From: Rhizophlyctis rosea
Lineage: Eukaryota; Chytridiomycota; Chytridiomycetes; Rhizophlyctidales; Rhizophlyctidaceae
Length of the DNA stretch: 64,000 nucleotides
NCBI GenBank assembly: GCA_027596075.1
Contig: JADGJC010000207.1
Location: forward strand, 1-64,000
Direction of reading: 5' to 3'
Positions 32,081 through 43,889 of the stretch are shown here, one piece after another; position 1 is the stretch's first letter, and each line of letters starts with the position of its first letter. The notes beneath the pieces are model-generated. The model was not told the DNA's origin. It saw only the letters and a list, made by a program, of their open reading frames with translations, and did no database searches. A program made the position numbers and the translations under genes.

Positions 32081-33286
32081 CTGGGCGTCCCCATCAATTT
32101 TTCCACATCCCTGTTCCCCATTGGGCATGCAACGGGCAACCGCATCGGGCATTCAACAGGTAATTCCCTGCATAGGGTTTGCAATCCATCAGGCACCCGG
32201 AGAGCAGCCTCCCGTACTATGGGGTAGTTTGCAGATGAGAGTGATACCAATCCACAGCTTAGAGTGATATGGAGAACGCACAGAATGAGCCAGCCTACTC
32301 AGCAAAAAAGTAATTCAACAGGAGCTATAGGACGCGAGGAGGACGCAGCTTGGAAGTACCCTTGAAAGTTTTGGTTTGACTGCACTTGCAATCAGGAGGT
32401 GCGACACTTTATGCCTCAAAACCAAAACGGACCAGGACGTACCGACCGACTTCATGCTGCAAAAGCCTACTGGGGAGAGCGCAAGTTCATTGGTCCAATC
32501 TCCTTTCCATCGAAGCTTTAACAACAAAGTAATCGAAACCCCTCGGATCTAGCGGTTTCGGTTGCGTGTGAGATCCCCATACTCCTTTGCATAATTGGGT
32601 AATTGGGCAACCAAATGCATCAGTGTGTCAATGGGATGTTCAAGACGATTGGCCCCTCTGCCACAAATGAGCCGTGGTATATGTTATTGCTTGGGGCACA
32701 TCTGTCAATTATGATGAACGCACGGAACTTTGTTTGCGTCCTCAAATGGAAAGGGTGAGTATAATATTGAACTCTTCTTCCGTTGATATGCGCCAAAATA
32801 CTCACCTGCGTCAGGAATATGAGTGTATACAAAAAAATATATTTAGCGTTGCTCTTCAGAGCTCGTAGATGCTTCTGCATACTCACGTACTGGCATGTCA
32901 AGTTCACCGTTCCAACCACGAGGACGAGCGTGATGATGATTACATCAGCGGCGTCTATGCATCATCGTGCGTCATCGATTCCAGGACCCTCCCTTCTTGG
33001 CCACTTCTCTGCACCATCTCTGCACCAAGCATTGCATCTTTCTTTTCCCACACAAATATCCATCGCTACAACCTACCTGCTTCCCTGCTCTTCACAACCA
33101 CCTAACAACCTCGCTTGCTGTCAACTCTGACTGGGCCCTTTATCTAACGTTAACGACTGGCTGTGTGCAGTTCAATAATGTGGAGTCCCATCTCTCCTCC
33201 GCCCTCGATTCAACTTCTTCCGCGTCCCCTTCAACTCAGACGCGTCAAAGATTGCTCACCCAAACCTCCCCCTACCAAGTCCCCCA
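32081..33286. other. Spacer of 1.2 kb without a supported gene
   Basis: Only short frames are seen. The last 300 bp become C/T-rich before the ankyrin-type pseudogene, as upstream of other genes here. Confidence 0.45.
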
Positions 33287-34260
33287 CAATGAACACCCCA
33301 CCTATCCCACACCTCCCGCTTGAAATTCTCCCCCCCCATCGCCAAAGTAGCTCATCCCGCCACAGCACAGAAACTCCGTCGTGCCTGCAAAGGCTTCCGG
33401 GTCATTATCACTCTTGAGGACTTGGCCTTGGAGGAAGCCGGCTGGCGGGAATATCACTACGGGTCGGAAAGCTGCTGGGACTGGGCCCTTCAAGGGTGGC
33501 ATCCAAAGGTGTTAGAAACGTTTTACACAGAAGTGTCGGAACTGGGGGCTGAGAAGGTCCGGCTGCTTTTTTTGCATGCGGCCGACACGGCTGACGTCCA
33601 ATATCTTCGGAAGATTCTCGATAATGTCTTGTCGGAACCTCAGATAGAAGAGGACAAGATACTGAAGGAGGCACTGTATTTGGCAGCAGGGGCAGGACAT
33701 GTAGGGGCGGTGAGATTTCTTTTCGGAGCCGGCGCGATGGACGCACCCCTGAACGATGTGCCTTTCGTTGTGAGGAAGGGCTTTCAAAAGCCAGGGATCA
33801 ACGCAAGTGCAGTGGCCTATGCGGCAAGGGGAGAGCACCTTGGTGTGTTGGAACTTTTGCTCCAACATCCTAACAACTACGATCCAGTCCAACCACTAAG
33901 CATCGCCCTAGAAGAAGCCACTTGGAAAGGGAACATGGATGCCGTGAAGTTGTTGTTGGATGCTGGGGCGGACCAATACCATAATGGAGCCCTCCATACA
34001 GCTATATGGGTTCGTCATTGGGACCTGATGACCCTATTCCTCGAGTAAGGGTGGAAACCTCATCCCCGGCAGGATCAGGCCTTAGCGTTTGCTGTTGAGG
34101 CATATGATATCGAGGTGGGAAAATTCCTATTGGCATGGGGTGCTAATGTCCACACATGGTTTATGGGTGATTGTTTGTTAAAGTGGCTGAAGACGGACCG
34201 GAGGAGTTGACGGACATTTTGAAGGCTGCTGGGGCGACGTGGGATGATCAGGATCAATAA
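33287..34260 (+). pseudogene. F-box/ankyrin-repeat-like gene, broken in three places
   Basis: The ATG at 33287 opens MNTPPIPHLPLEILPP, an F-box-like start (PLEIL). A run of seven Cs near 33329-33336 shifts the frame; one base fewer would join it to the frame 33320-34048. That frame carries a helical segment and ankyrin-like repeats (LYLAAGAGHVGAVRFLFGAGA, YAARGEHLGVLELLLQ, WKGNMDAVKLLLDAGADQY). A TAA at 34046-34048 interrupts a repeat, and the same frame resumes with ALAFAVEAYDIEVGKFLLAW and GANVHTW. Near 34180 a second shift is needed to reach the final piece DGPEELTDILKAAGATWDD, ending at 34260. Such proteins are large families in chytrids. The three lesions argue for a pseudogene, although the C-run could be a sequencing error. 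Confidence 0.75.
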
Positions 34261-34583
34261 AATCATTCACATTGGTACCTGCTATCGGAAATATAGTGCA
34301 TGTCTCTTCAGCCGTTACAAAGTATTCACTTAGTGATAATGATGGAGCTTTTTGTGACACAAACATTGCATAAAGTGGCCAATGAATTCTGGAGTATTTC
34401 CAAAGCCGTTGCTTCTAATGCTGCCAAACGTGTTCAACGGATTTCCCACTATGATTCATTCCACATCCTTGTTTCCGGATATGTGTCCATCAAATCCGAG
34501 TCATCAATTCGGCAACAACCATAAGGCCGTAGCCTCTGCCAGCGGCTCGTACTACCTGGTATCTACATGGCCTCCGCCCGCCG

Positions 34584-34604
34584 TTTTTTTTTTTTTTTTT
34601 TTTT
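34584..34604 (-). repeat. Poly-T tract of about 21 bases (poly-A on the minus strand)
   Basis: An uninterrupted T run, unusual in this window. On the minus strand it is a poly-A tract 65 bp beyond the stop of the ORF 34669-35031, as would be expected for the 3' end of a reverse-transcribed copy. A simple slippage tract is the alternative. Confidence 0.7.
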
Positions 34605-34668
34605 GACCTGATGATCGTCTCTAAGGAATTCAAATTATCCGAAACGTCAAAGTTCGACTGCACGCTGT

Positions 34669-35031
34669 TTACACTATTGTGCACTCCTTGAAGGCGCTTT
34701 TGTGCATCATTGAAGACATTCTTCGGCCACACTGCTGTATCATGCCGTCTCGATCATTTTTGCTGCGCGTTGCGTGCTCGATACTCTCGATGGCAAACAA
34801 CCGGCAACTCTCAAACTGCAATATGTGATAAAAAGGAGGTGCTACCGGTTCAGGCGGCTGGACAACACCTTGAAATGCAGTGCCTCTCATTTGTAGCTTT
34901 TTATTCCACGTGCGAAGCATATCATGGTGATCGTGGGCATCATGACATTGTGAAGAACATATGAAACTGACGTGCTTCACATTGTTGACATCAGCGAAGC
35001 GGTGAGGATTGGTATAGTTGCACTCTTCCAT
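34669..35031 (-). CDS. Uncharacterised ORF next to a poly-A tract
   Basis: The frame gives 120 residues, starting MEECNYTNPHRFADVNNVKH and ending KSAFKECTIV. Cys and His residues are spread through it without a known spacing. No family is recognised. Interest comes from its lack of introns and the poly-A tract 65 bp past its stop, which together could mean a processed retrocopy. Coding status is uncertain. Confidence 0.25.
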   Translation of the reverse strand: MEECNYTNPHRFADVNNVKHVSFICSSQCHDAHDHHDMLRTWNKKLQMRGTAFQGVVQPPEPVAPPFYHILQFESCRLFAIESIEHATRSKNDRDGMIQQCGRRMSSMMHKSAFKECTIV

Positions 35032-35566
35032 TCACTCATTTCACCGCCCACTTATGAGGCAAGGATGGCAACACGTATTGCCTTCTGCATGCACTTTCAT
35101 CATAGCATCCTAATCCTTTTTTTGTCGACTCCGTTGGAGACTGTAGCCGTCGCACGTTCGCATTTATGCCAATGATAGCTACCGCCTGCGGGAATGACCG
35201 CCGATACTTCCACTCCTTGCTGCCGGATGCATCATTTCGACGACTGTAGGGGGTGGTGGGGAGGTGGAGGGAGAGGGGTGGGTTGTGGTGTCCATTTTCT
35301 TGATGGTATGGTGCGGGGTTGGTGGTGGGTAGCTGAGAGACAAGGCCCATTGTAGGTAGGGAGGCCTTGGTAAAGGCCTTTTCAAAGCACTCGTAAACGT
35401 TTCTGAGAGATGTAGTCATGTGGAGACAGGTGACAGCGCTCGCACGACATGGCATGTCAATCTCAACAGTGCATCAGGATCTGCAGTTTGTTCTATGAAT
35501 ACATTTTCCTTGCACGGGGGCGCAGATTCCTACAAGAAACACGAGTCCATCTACCAAAAACCGTTT

Positions 35567-37975
35567 TTAACGTCTATAGACACCATAATCCCCATCATCC
35601 GTAGACCAATACCCAAAGTCCCTAGGAACCTTCGGAATATCCTTCTGCTCCCCAACCACAAAAACCACACCCATGCCCAAAACCAGATGCGCTGCTACGT
35701 GGCAGTGGAGGAGCCTGAAGGTCGGGGAAAAACGCAGTCAGTCAAACAGTCCGAGCAAGCAAAAACAGGAAGAACCCAAAAAATGCCGTTCCCCTGCAAA
35801 GAATAAACACTCACCAAACCCCCGGGTTATCCGCAACATATCTAACCTTCTTCCACCCACACGGCGTCCCATACGGTGCAGTCTCCTTCCCGATGGAGGG
35901 GTACCGGTACGGGAATACCGTAATGCTATCCCTCGCGATCGGGTCCGTGAAATGCGTCGCGTTGGAAGCAGCAGCGGTTTCCGAACTATATTTTCCTGGA
36001 CCGGACTCGATTTCGTAGAAGTAGTTGCCGTGGATGTGCCAGGGGTGGGCTTCGCTTTTGTGTGGGGTTAGTGCAGGGACGGGAGGGGAGGGGTTTTGGG
36101 GGAGAACACGTACCATACACCACTGGGGTTTGTGACGGATTGGAAGATAATATCAACCACTTCGTTGAGTTTGATGTTGTAGGGTTTGCTTGTGGAGGGG
36201 AGTTTGTTGAGTGTTCCGTCTAGGGCGTGGAGGTAGACAGCTCGCGGGGGAAAGGTGTACGAAACGCTGCGGAGTTTTGATCAGAACATGAATGAATAAC
36301 CATCCAACCAAAGCAACGCGAAACTCACTTATTAACAATCCACCTAACATACTTCACATCACTCCCCTCATAGGTATAGTTGGTGAACTGTGTCGACTCC
36401 AACACCAACTCCCTATCCGCCTTCTTCGGAACAGTATTTCCCTTCCCCTTCAACGGCTTCAACTCCGCCAACTTCCACTCAACACTCTCCACCGGCTTCG
36501 CGGGAACTTGTGTGAAATCCGGTTTAGCTCCATCAACGACATCCTGCGGTGCGTTCTTATATTTCAGAGCAGCAAATCCTGTGGGACCGGTTGCACGCCA
36601 CAGAACGCGAAGTGACGCCCAGTAGACTGAGGGAGGAGCATTGGCGGTTAGGAGGACGGAGTACCGTTGACCGGAGTTTATTTCGAGACGGGAGACGGTG
36701 TAGGGTTGAATTGGGAGGCCGTCGGCTTCGATTATGGTTAAGTTGTGGGAGGGGATTGAGAAGGTGAAGTAGCCGAGGGTTTGGGAGCCAATTAGTCTGA
36801 AGGTGGTTGGTGTGTGAGTGTTGAACATTAGGAAAGGTGATTTGAAAAAGACACGGGGTACCTCAGACGATAGGTCTTGCCCTGCTCGACGTCAATGGTC
36901 GTCCAACTTTGGTTAAACCCAGCCGCGCAAGTGCCGTTGAAAGGTCCTTTGCCGTTGATCAATAACGATTGGGCATCGCCGATCCACGTGAAAGCGGGGT
37001 TAGCGACAAGTCCCACTACTTGGGCAGTTTGATCTTTCTGCCAATAATCGGAGAATTGGAGGACGCGTTCTTCATCATAGTGAGGATGGAGAGAGTCAAC
37101 AGCCTTGTCGTGGATGATGAGAGCGCCGTGGACATGGGCGGTTTGGAGGGCGTGGTGGGCGTGGTAGAAGTATGTTCCGGATTGCTGTGTTCGGATGAAG
37201 TCGGTGGATTAGTTTGACTGTTCAAGTCGCACTAGTCAGATGAGTTGACAATCCGTTTGCTTCGCTCATACAGGTGCTTCGCAACAGACTCTGGCATCAT
37301 CTGTGCTACGCCCACTGGTCAGCTTCACTGACAATCCGTTCGCTTCGGTCACATCGCTCCGCTCACGAGTCACATACGTGCTTCGCACCACACTTGCTTC
37401 CTGCTCTCTCCGCCCCAGCAGCATGCCAACTCACCTCACCAACAGGAATCCTGTACGTGAAACTCTCCCCAGCAGGAATCAAATCCTGCGTAATCCGCCC
37501 GGCACCATCATAGTACGGCGCGCCCCTCAAATGCAAACCGTGCCAGTGAATAGACGTGCCCTCGGAGAACAACTGGTTGTGAACAGTGACTTCAAGAATC
37601 TCGCCGACGTTGGCTTCCAATGGGGGTCCGCCAAACTTGCCGTTGATTAACATCAGCGGAATGGCCGGGCCGCAGTCTGGCGAGCCGACGTTGTTGGTTA
37701 TATTAAGTTCTATTTGGTGGGGAATGGACGTGGGACGTTGGAGAAATATGAATGAATAGTATGGAAATTTGAAAGACATTGGCGATTTGGATGCTCCTGA
37801 ATGGGATTGTACCATATTTTCTAACAGGTGCTGTGTACCCGGAAGTCTTCAAGCCCCATCCACTCACGATGCCTGAGTTCAAGTTGCTGGCGCTGCCAGT
37901 TCTCCACGCGCTCGTTGGATTCACGGTAAGGGAACCCAGTGCTGCAAACAGCACGGCTGATAGAAAGGACTTCAT
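35567..37975 (-). CDS. Secreted multicopper oxidase (laccase/ascorbate-oxidase-like)
   Basis: Multicopper oxidases oxidise phenols, ascorbate or metal ions and reduce oxygen to water. The start (37975) gives a signal peptide (MKSFLSAVLFAALGSLTVNP). Exons then supply four copper-ligand motifs in order. SIHWHGLHLRGAP is near 37540, and GTYFYHAHHALQTAHVHG near 37170-37130. HPWHIHGNYFY is near 36045 (exon 35815-36054), and LLHCHVAAHLVLGMG near 35700 (last exon 35567-35714). The Cys of HCH and the following Met mark a type-1 copper site. Cupredoxin domains 1-2 lie before and domain 3 after the exon 36325-36818. Exon 1 and its first splice are less certain. The exact substrate cannot be told. No obvious GPI signal is seen at the short C-terminus (GDYGVYRR). 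Confidence 0.9.
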
Positions 37976-39202
37976 GATCGTAGTCGTCGTCCGTGCAAGA
38001 CGTCCTGGTCTGTTCTATCCTTTTGGACTGAACGGTGAAAGGACGGAGGGGTGTGCCTGGGGAAGGGTCCTTCTTATAACGCTTGGAGGAAGGGGGGCAA
38101 GATGGCCCCATATTTTTGAACATTTCTTGTGCGCATTGCAAAACATGTCTCCGTGTGGGCGGTAACACGTTCTTCAAAATCGGGTTTGAAGGCTGTGGGC
38201 TTTGAACCTGATCCGAGTTGATGGAAGTGATGGGAGTTGGCGGCTGAGAAGCGCGTCTCTTCTTTTTGGTTGATGCTTCGCGAGTCGCGACTGCGGACTC
38301 GGGGCTCCGGTTGCTCCGTGTTACTCAAAAATTCCGTTGCTCGGATTTGACAGTTGGTGTTCAAAAAGGGTCCACGTAGAATCCTGCCACTGATAGCATC
38401 GCCTTCCTCCATGATTAGCATAATTAGGCTATGATTTTGAAAGATTGATCAACGAGGCTTGAATGAACGGGACGGACACACCAGGATGTTGTCGACAATG
38501 GTGGTGTGATGCCTATGAAAAAGCTTGAAAAGACCTCAATAAGGGGCGACCCCAATTGCGGGACCCATTTGTCATTGTCAGCATTGCACCAGTCCGCACA
38601 AACCCACCTTTCTATCGTTGTCGACAGGTGGGATGGGTGTGTGGGGTTGCCAAAAAAAATACTTCAGCACATCATGAAAGGAGCGGATCAGATAATGGAA
38701 TCGGTCGATTTCCAAGTCACGAAAGCCGTATAATCTGATTTATATACCAGACAGCATTCAGAAAGCGCCCGATGCGAAGGCTGTGAATCCAAAAAGAAGG
38801 TTCGACCTTCAGGGACGTCATGGACTCCAATCAACAATAACGTTATTGCGATGTCAGGCCAGGACTAGCACCAATGGGCATTGACGGCGTGCAATCTATT
38901 CGCCGTGTATTCTCTCCGCTGTGTTCTTTAGCGCGACTCCTGTGGCATCTGCATGCTCGAACGTTTCGATACCCTCATGGATATGAAGATACGTCACCAC
39001 CAATGATCTGTGCAATTTGAGTGAAAGTGAGCCGTGACGCTCAGTCTTAGAGCCAACCCTATTTACGTTTCACACTTCTCACAGACACAGTGGGACATCG
39101 CTGACTTCCAAGAAGGAACATTACTCAGATGGCATGGATGAAGAACGTCTCAATCCTTCTATTCGACCTCAGTATGTACAGGAGTGGTCCCGCATATTTG
39201 TC
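37976..39202. other. Upstream region of the oxidase and spacer without a gene
   Basis: No supported gene. The first few hundred bases should contain the promoter of the multicopper oxidase on the minus strand; I see no recognisable element. Confidence 0.45.
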
Positions 39203-40078
39203 CTATGCCTCCCTGTCAGTTGTCAAAGACCATTTCGTCGCAGTGATTTGCATTGTCTTTTTCGTCCAGCTGAGGTGCTGCGCAGTGCCAACAAAAGATT
39301 CTGTCCCACAATTCGAGGTGGCAAGCGGGGACCATGAGATTCCGCAACCAGCGCTACCACTGTAAGTTCTGAAAGCATGGACCCGCATTTGCAAGTCTGC
39401 ATCATGCATATTCCAAGTCAGACTTACGTATTTGCTCGTCATTTTGTCGGTTATGTTTTTTTCTGCCGCAAAAGAAACCTCATTCAAAATCACGGAACCG
39501 GTAGCATCAAGGTCTGCGACAAGTGACAGCCTGAATACTGGGATCAATCTCAATTAGCTGTATGGTACATATTGACGAAGAACCTCTTCCCGATCATTTG
39601 TGACAGAGCAATGGACCGAATGGACCGCGTGTAACAAAACAGAACAGTCTTTGGCTCGACGTTGTTGAGGGATTCGTTGATTCCATACGCAAAGCCCCTT
39701 GCCATCCCACTTGAGCTTTAAGGAGCGAAACACTTGGAGAACTTTCAAGATGCCTTTTGTCCAAAGCGCTTGGTGCTACACCAAAAGAATCAAACTTCAC
39801 AAAGAAAACCAATTCACGAATGAAATACCGTCAACACCACGAGAGGAACGTGACATCTGTCCATGGCCACATTCTTGACCATGCCAAGAAAAGCGAATGG
39901 AGCGAGGGTCAAGAGATTTGATCAGACAACCCTCAGTTGGAACAGTTGGAACCACTTTCATCTCATTTCCAACCTCAAATGGGCAAGCAACACAATGAGT
40001 ATGTGGGTCACGATTGGCCCTCACCGGACATTTGATGGTCTTGGGATCCAGCATTTCTTTTGTGGGACATTTCATCAT
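39203..40078 (-). pseudogene. Possible decayed EF-hand gene
   Basis: The minus strand holds several short frames with EF-hand-like pieces. SSRGVDGISFVNWF lies near 39830, similar to the second half of a Ca-binding loop, and LVADLDATGSVILNEV near 39520, resembling D-x-D-x-T-G-x-V-x-x-x-E. Between them are helical, unrelated frames, and upstream (40078) a Cys-rich start. No continuous splice model is evident. These are weak resemblances and could be chance. Confidence 0.2.
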
Positions 40079-41809
40079 TTGACTGATCCACAGTCCCCGA
40101 AAGTAGTGCAGTGAAAATAGAAGAGGACTGCTAGAGGTTCCATCTCATCATATCGCATGTTGACATGCGCAGATGTTGATGTGCACTCGGCCCAAGAGCA
40201 GTGTTTCTTGAAGAAAGTCTTTCAGTACGGTCGCGCGTATCTGTTTGCAGAGCTTTGCAGTCAGTGCATATCGAGCTTCACCGGCATGTGCGATTTCCAT
40301 CCACCGTGGTCATTGTGAAGATGTCCATTTAGAAGCAGTGGACCAAAATCAGGTTGTCGAGATGACCCGCTACCCAGCGTCCAAAGCTTTATGCAAAGGT
40401 CAAGTAGGTCAACACCAAAAAGAGACTCGGAAACGCCCTCAAAACAAGAGCGAAATGCAGCCGCCTTTTGACAACACGTAACCGGCGGCGTTTTGGAGTA
40501 TGCCACTCGGCATGACTAGTTGCCAGTGATGTACCTGAGGCCCGAGTCTTTTTGCCGTGAGGGCATGATTGATAGTTTAAACGAGTTCGTGCATCTGCCT
40601 GATGGAGTGATCCAACTGAAGAAACCAAAACCAAACATGCAATGCCCTGACATTCCGCACTTGGCTGGCACAGTAGCTTTAGGCTATTGAACGGCAATGA
40701 TCCTATTGTATGGGAATGTGCTTCGTATTTTTTGATCCGTAAACTGAAATTGAAAAGAACATGATGACCCCATCGTACTTATTTGCAAATTTCAAGCTTG
40801 TATTGAGCATGAGTTGGGTCAGATGAGACTGGTTCATTGGAAAAATGCGAATTTGGAACTGCCCTGTGAGTGGACGTTCGAAACTTTATCCGCACCTTTT
40901 TCGCCCGTTGATTCAGCGCTCATTCAAGGGCGACCATCGAACAAACGCCACCGGTGTGCATAAACAATAAGACAACCAATCATCAACAGAACAGCAGGTG
41001 GGCACATCAATATGTCGTCTGCGTGAGGACTGCACCCAGTGTCATGTGTGTAGAACCGTACATGGCTGATCAGGCATGCTGCCTTTTTCTTGCGGCGCAT
41101 GCTAACGTGCGTGTCTTATCGTCCAGATTGATCCGCAGCGCAGGTTGGACCAATCGAAGTTATGAATATGCGCTGTCACTTCTGCCATCTGATTTATATA
41201 GGAGTGTTTGCCTATTGGCTCTGTCCACGCGAAAAAATTACTCTTTCTTTTCAGGGCACCGAGGGTAGCGGTAATGGTCAATCGCTTTCAAGCTTCCATT
41301 AGTATTCCTTTCGACTATAGAGCAGCAAATCTTCGAGAGACACAAAGAGAACAATGCATCCAATTCAGTCAATCGACGGGAAGCCTCGTCCCCAGACCAC
41401 CTATCAACACTCTGAATACATTGACGTGCCTTGGTATGGAACTAGTGTTGTGCATGGGTCAGAAAGTCGCAATGCATGCATTGTCACAGTCAAATATGTT
41501 CCATGGACGTCGAGTTCATGTTCTGGGCAGAAAGGGAAAAACCTGGCATTCGGGGCTAACGTAGCATCGTGTATTGTTTAGTATGTCGACTAGCAAGAAA
41601 CTAAATAGCAAGAGAATTGATATGTGAGCATACACTGATACAATTGGAGTTGGATGGTTTCTAAGATGGGGGTCGTTATAGTGTTTTGAGACTCTTTCAA
41701 TGACTTCTATGTTTGCAACTCGACTATGCCAAGAGGTGGTCACAACAGCCAATCGCACACCAACCAGGCATGAAGCGCAGCTACCAAATCTGTTCTTTAA
41801 GAAGTGCTA
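40079..41809. other. About 1.7 kb without a supported gene
   Basis: Only short frames without motifs. This is probably intergenic DNA downstream of the CAP-protein gene. Confidence 0.5.
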
Positions 41810-42844
41810 TTAATACGCCTTCTGCCCAATGTAATTGCCACTGAAGCAAAAAAAGATAACGTTAGCGCAAACACCCTCTATTACATATATCTTGGAACCC
41901 GAAGACATTTGCATCCAAACTTACGGCGGATCATAATGGCAAGTCCACACAACCGTCCTCCCATCCGGGCTCTTCGCCCCACAACACCCAACGCTCCGCG
42001 TAGTAGGCCACACCATTTGCGTATAATGCCCAAAACCCATGTAGTTACTCCCTGTTATCACCGTACCCGCCGTGTACTCCGCCTTTTCGGACGCCCAAGC
42101 TTCCACCGCTGGACGACATGATCCCAACCCAGTCGATCCACTGCCGCCTCCGTAGGAGAAAGTTTCGTAAAGATTTTCGCCGTAGGCTCCGTTAGAGTGG
42201 GAGAATTGTCCCGTGGTGGCGAGGTGTTGGGACCAGGTGCAGGCGGTTGATTCGAGGGTTGTGCTGTATGTTAGGGGTGGGGGTTTGGTGGAGGAGGCGA
42301 TTGAGGCGCGGATTTGGTTGTGGGCTAAGAGGCAGTCTGTGCGGGTTGAGGAGGAGGTTGGAGTTGGGGTGGGTTGGATGGTTGTTGTGCGGCGGGGGTT
42401 GTATGTTGGTTTGGGGGGTGTGGTTGGGACGCTGGTCGTTGTGATGTGGGTCCTGGTGGACGGACGGTGAGTTTGGGGTGTTGTTGAGCCTTTGATGGTG
42501 GTGACAACACGTCTTGTCGTAGTGGGGAAAGCTTTTTTGGTGGTGGATGCTGGACGAATGGTGGATAAACCCATTCGAGATGTGGTGGCTGGAATGGGCC
42601 TCGGAGTAGTCGTCGGCCGCGCAACCGCCGTCGTCACCACCTTTCTAATAATTGTCGTCACCTTTGTCACAATCACCGTCCGGCGTCGAGTGGGTTTGGA
42701 GGTGGTGGTTTTAGGCACATACTTCATTTGAATGCTTTTACCTGGTGCCGGGCAGCGACCACGAACAGAAGCCGCCACAGGCGAAGTGGAAAAAGTTAAG
42801 AGCACCACAGCCAAGAGGAGGAGAAATGGATGCGACCCTCTCAT
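41810..42844 (-). CDS. Secreted CAP (SCP/PR-1-like) protein with Thr-rich stalk
   Basis: CAP proteins are small secreted proteins of fungi, plants and animals, several of which bind sterols or lipids. Exon 1 is 42844-41925 and exon 2 is 41840-41810, giving 316 residues. Residues 1-25 are a signal peptide (PFLLLLAVVLLTF core). About residues 45-170 are a Thr/Pro/Arg-rich stalk, likely O-glycosylated. The CAP domain follows: LLAHNQIRASI, TWSQHLATTGQFSHSNG, GENLYE, AVEAWASE, GHYTQMVWPTTRSVGCC and VWTCHYDPPGNYIGQ, the last being completed by splicing at GTAAGT. The usual His and Glu of the CAP cavity are in HSNGAYGENL and GHYTQMVW. The TAA seen without splicing sits inside the donor. Divergent from the TPR gene. 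Confidence 0.93.
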
Positions 42845-43889
42845 GATGAATTACGCAATTTGAGATGTTGCTTTCTACGATTAGCTTTTTATGTACTATT
42901 TACCACCTCTATCGTGGAGTCTACATATCAGACTGTTAAAATACGCAGAGCCTGCGCTAATGACCAGCTCGCCTATATATTCACAGGGTTACATCCCAAT
43001 GACGACCTTGAAGTAGTCTTTTGCATTTAAGGTCAAAGACTCGGTGCTATCGGAGACACATACCTATGTCAACCTTACCGAAATGGATCGCGTGCAGGTT
43101 TCCGATCCATTCTACGTTGCATCGTCGCACCAAACCAGGACACCATTACATGTATTGCAATGCTAGGACCCTTACGGCTACTATCGGCCGCTTCGCGTGC
43201 AACAAGCCACACATACTTAGGGAACATGGTCAAAGGGTGAAGTCAAAAATCCTGCCTGTAAATGCGGTGGGATTGGGCATTTTTACGGGGCGGTGAGACA
43301 TGATGAGAGGGAGAGTCTAGACCATGCCAATCTTGACTTTTGAAAACGCAAATGCGAGTGCCCCAGTTGCAATGTCCCATAGCCTCAATGTCACCCACAT
43401 GCGTCTAGCCCGTCTCTTCCGCCCTTCTGACTCAGACATGATAGAGTCAGTGCGTACTGACCCTTGCGTGATTGCAGTGGAGCGCCTTGTAGTGAACCCA
43501 TTGAAATGGCAGACCAAAAGCGCTGCGCCAGCGAACCTGGTGCCCCAACCACAATGTAAACAAAGATTACTCCATCAATGTAGTATTACCAAAAGAGGGT
43601 GTAATGGCATGCTTTCCTGATTTGGTTATGGTGGCGTGCTGTCCGATCAGTGTGGACTCTGATCCATGGTGGGTGTTGTTGGCTTGAGCACTTTTGACTT
43701 TATCCACAGGGCCCGTCCCACTTTCCCACAGTTCCAACGCAATCTAACGTCATCTTGATACCCGCCTTCATTCCTTGACAGCTTAGGAACGGCATCGTCT
43801 GCACCCAATAAACGATACCTCCTCCCCATACTCTCCGCTCATCGACACTCATCGCTCCTGCCACACACTCCTCAAAACCCCCCGGAAGA
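42845..43889. promoter_or_regulatory. Divergent intergenic region, CAP protein and TPR gene
   Basis: 1.05 kb between two divergent starts. No supported coding sequence. The last 150 bp before 43890 are C-rich on the plus strand, as upstream of most genes here. No specific binding site is recognised. Confidence 0.4.

Noticed and set aside
32010..32110. Intact tRNA gene
   Set aside because: A- and B-box-like words are present, but no acceptor stem pairs and the T-stem has two mismatches.
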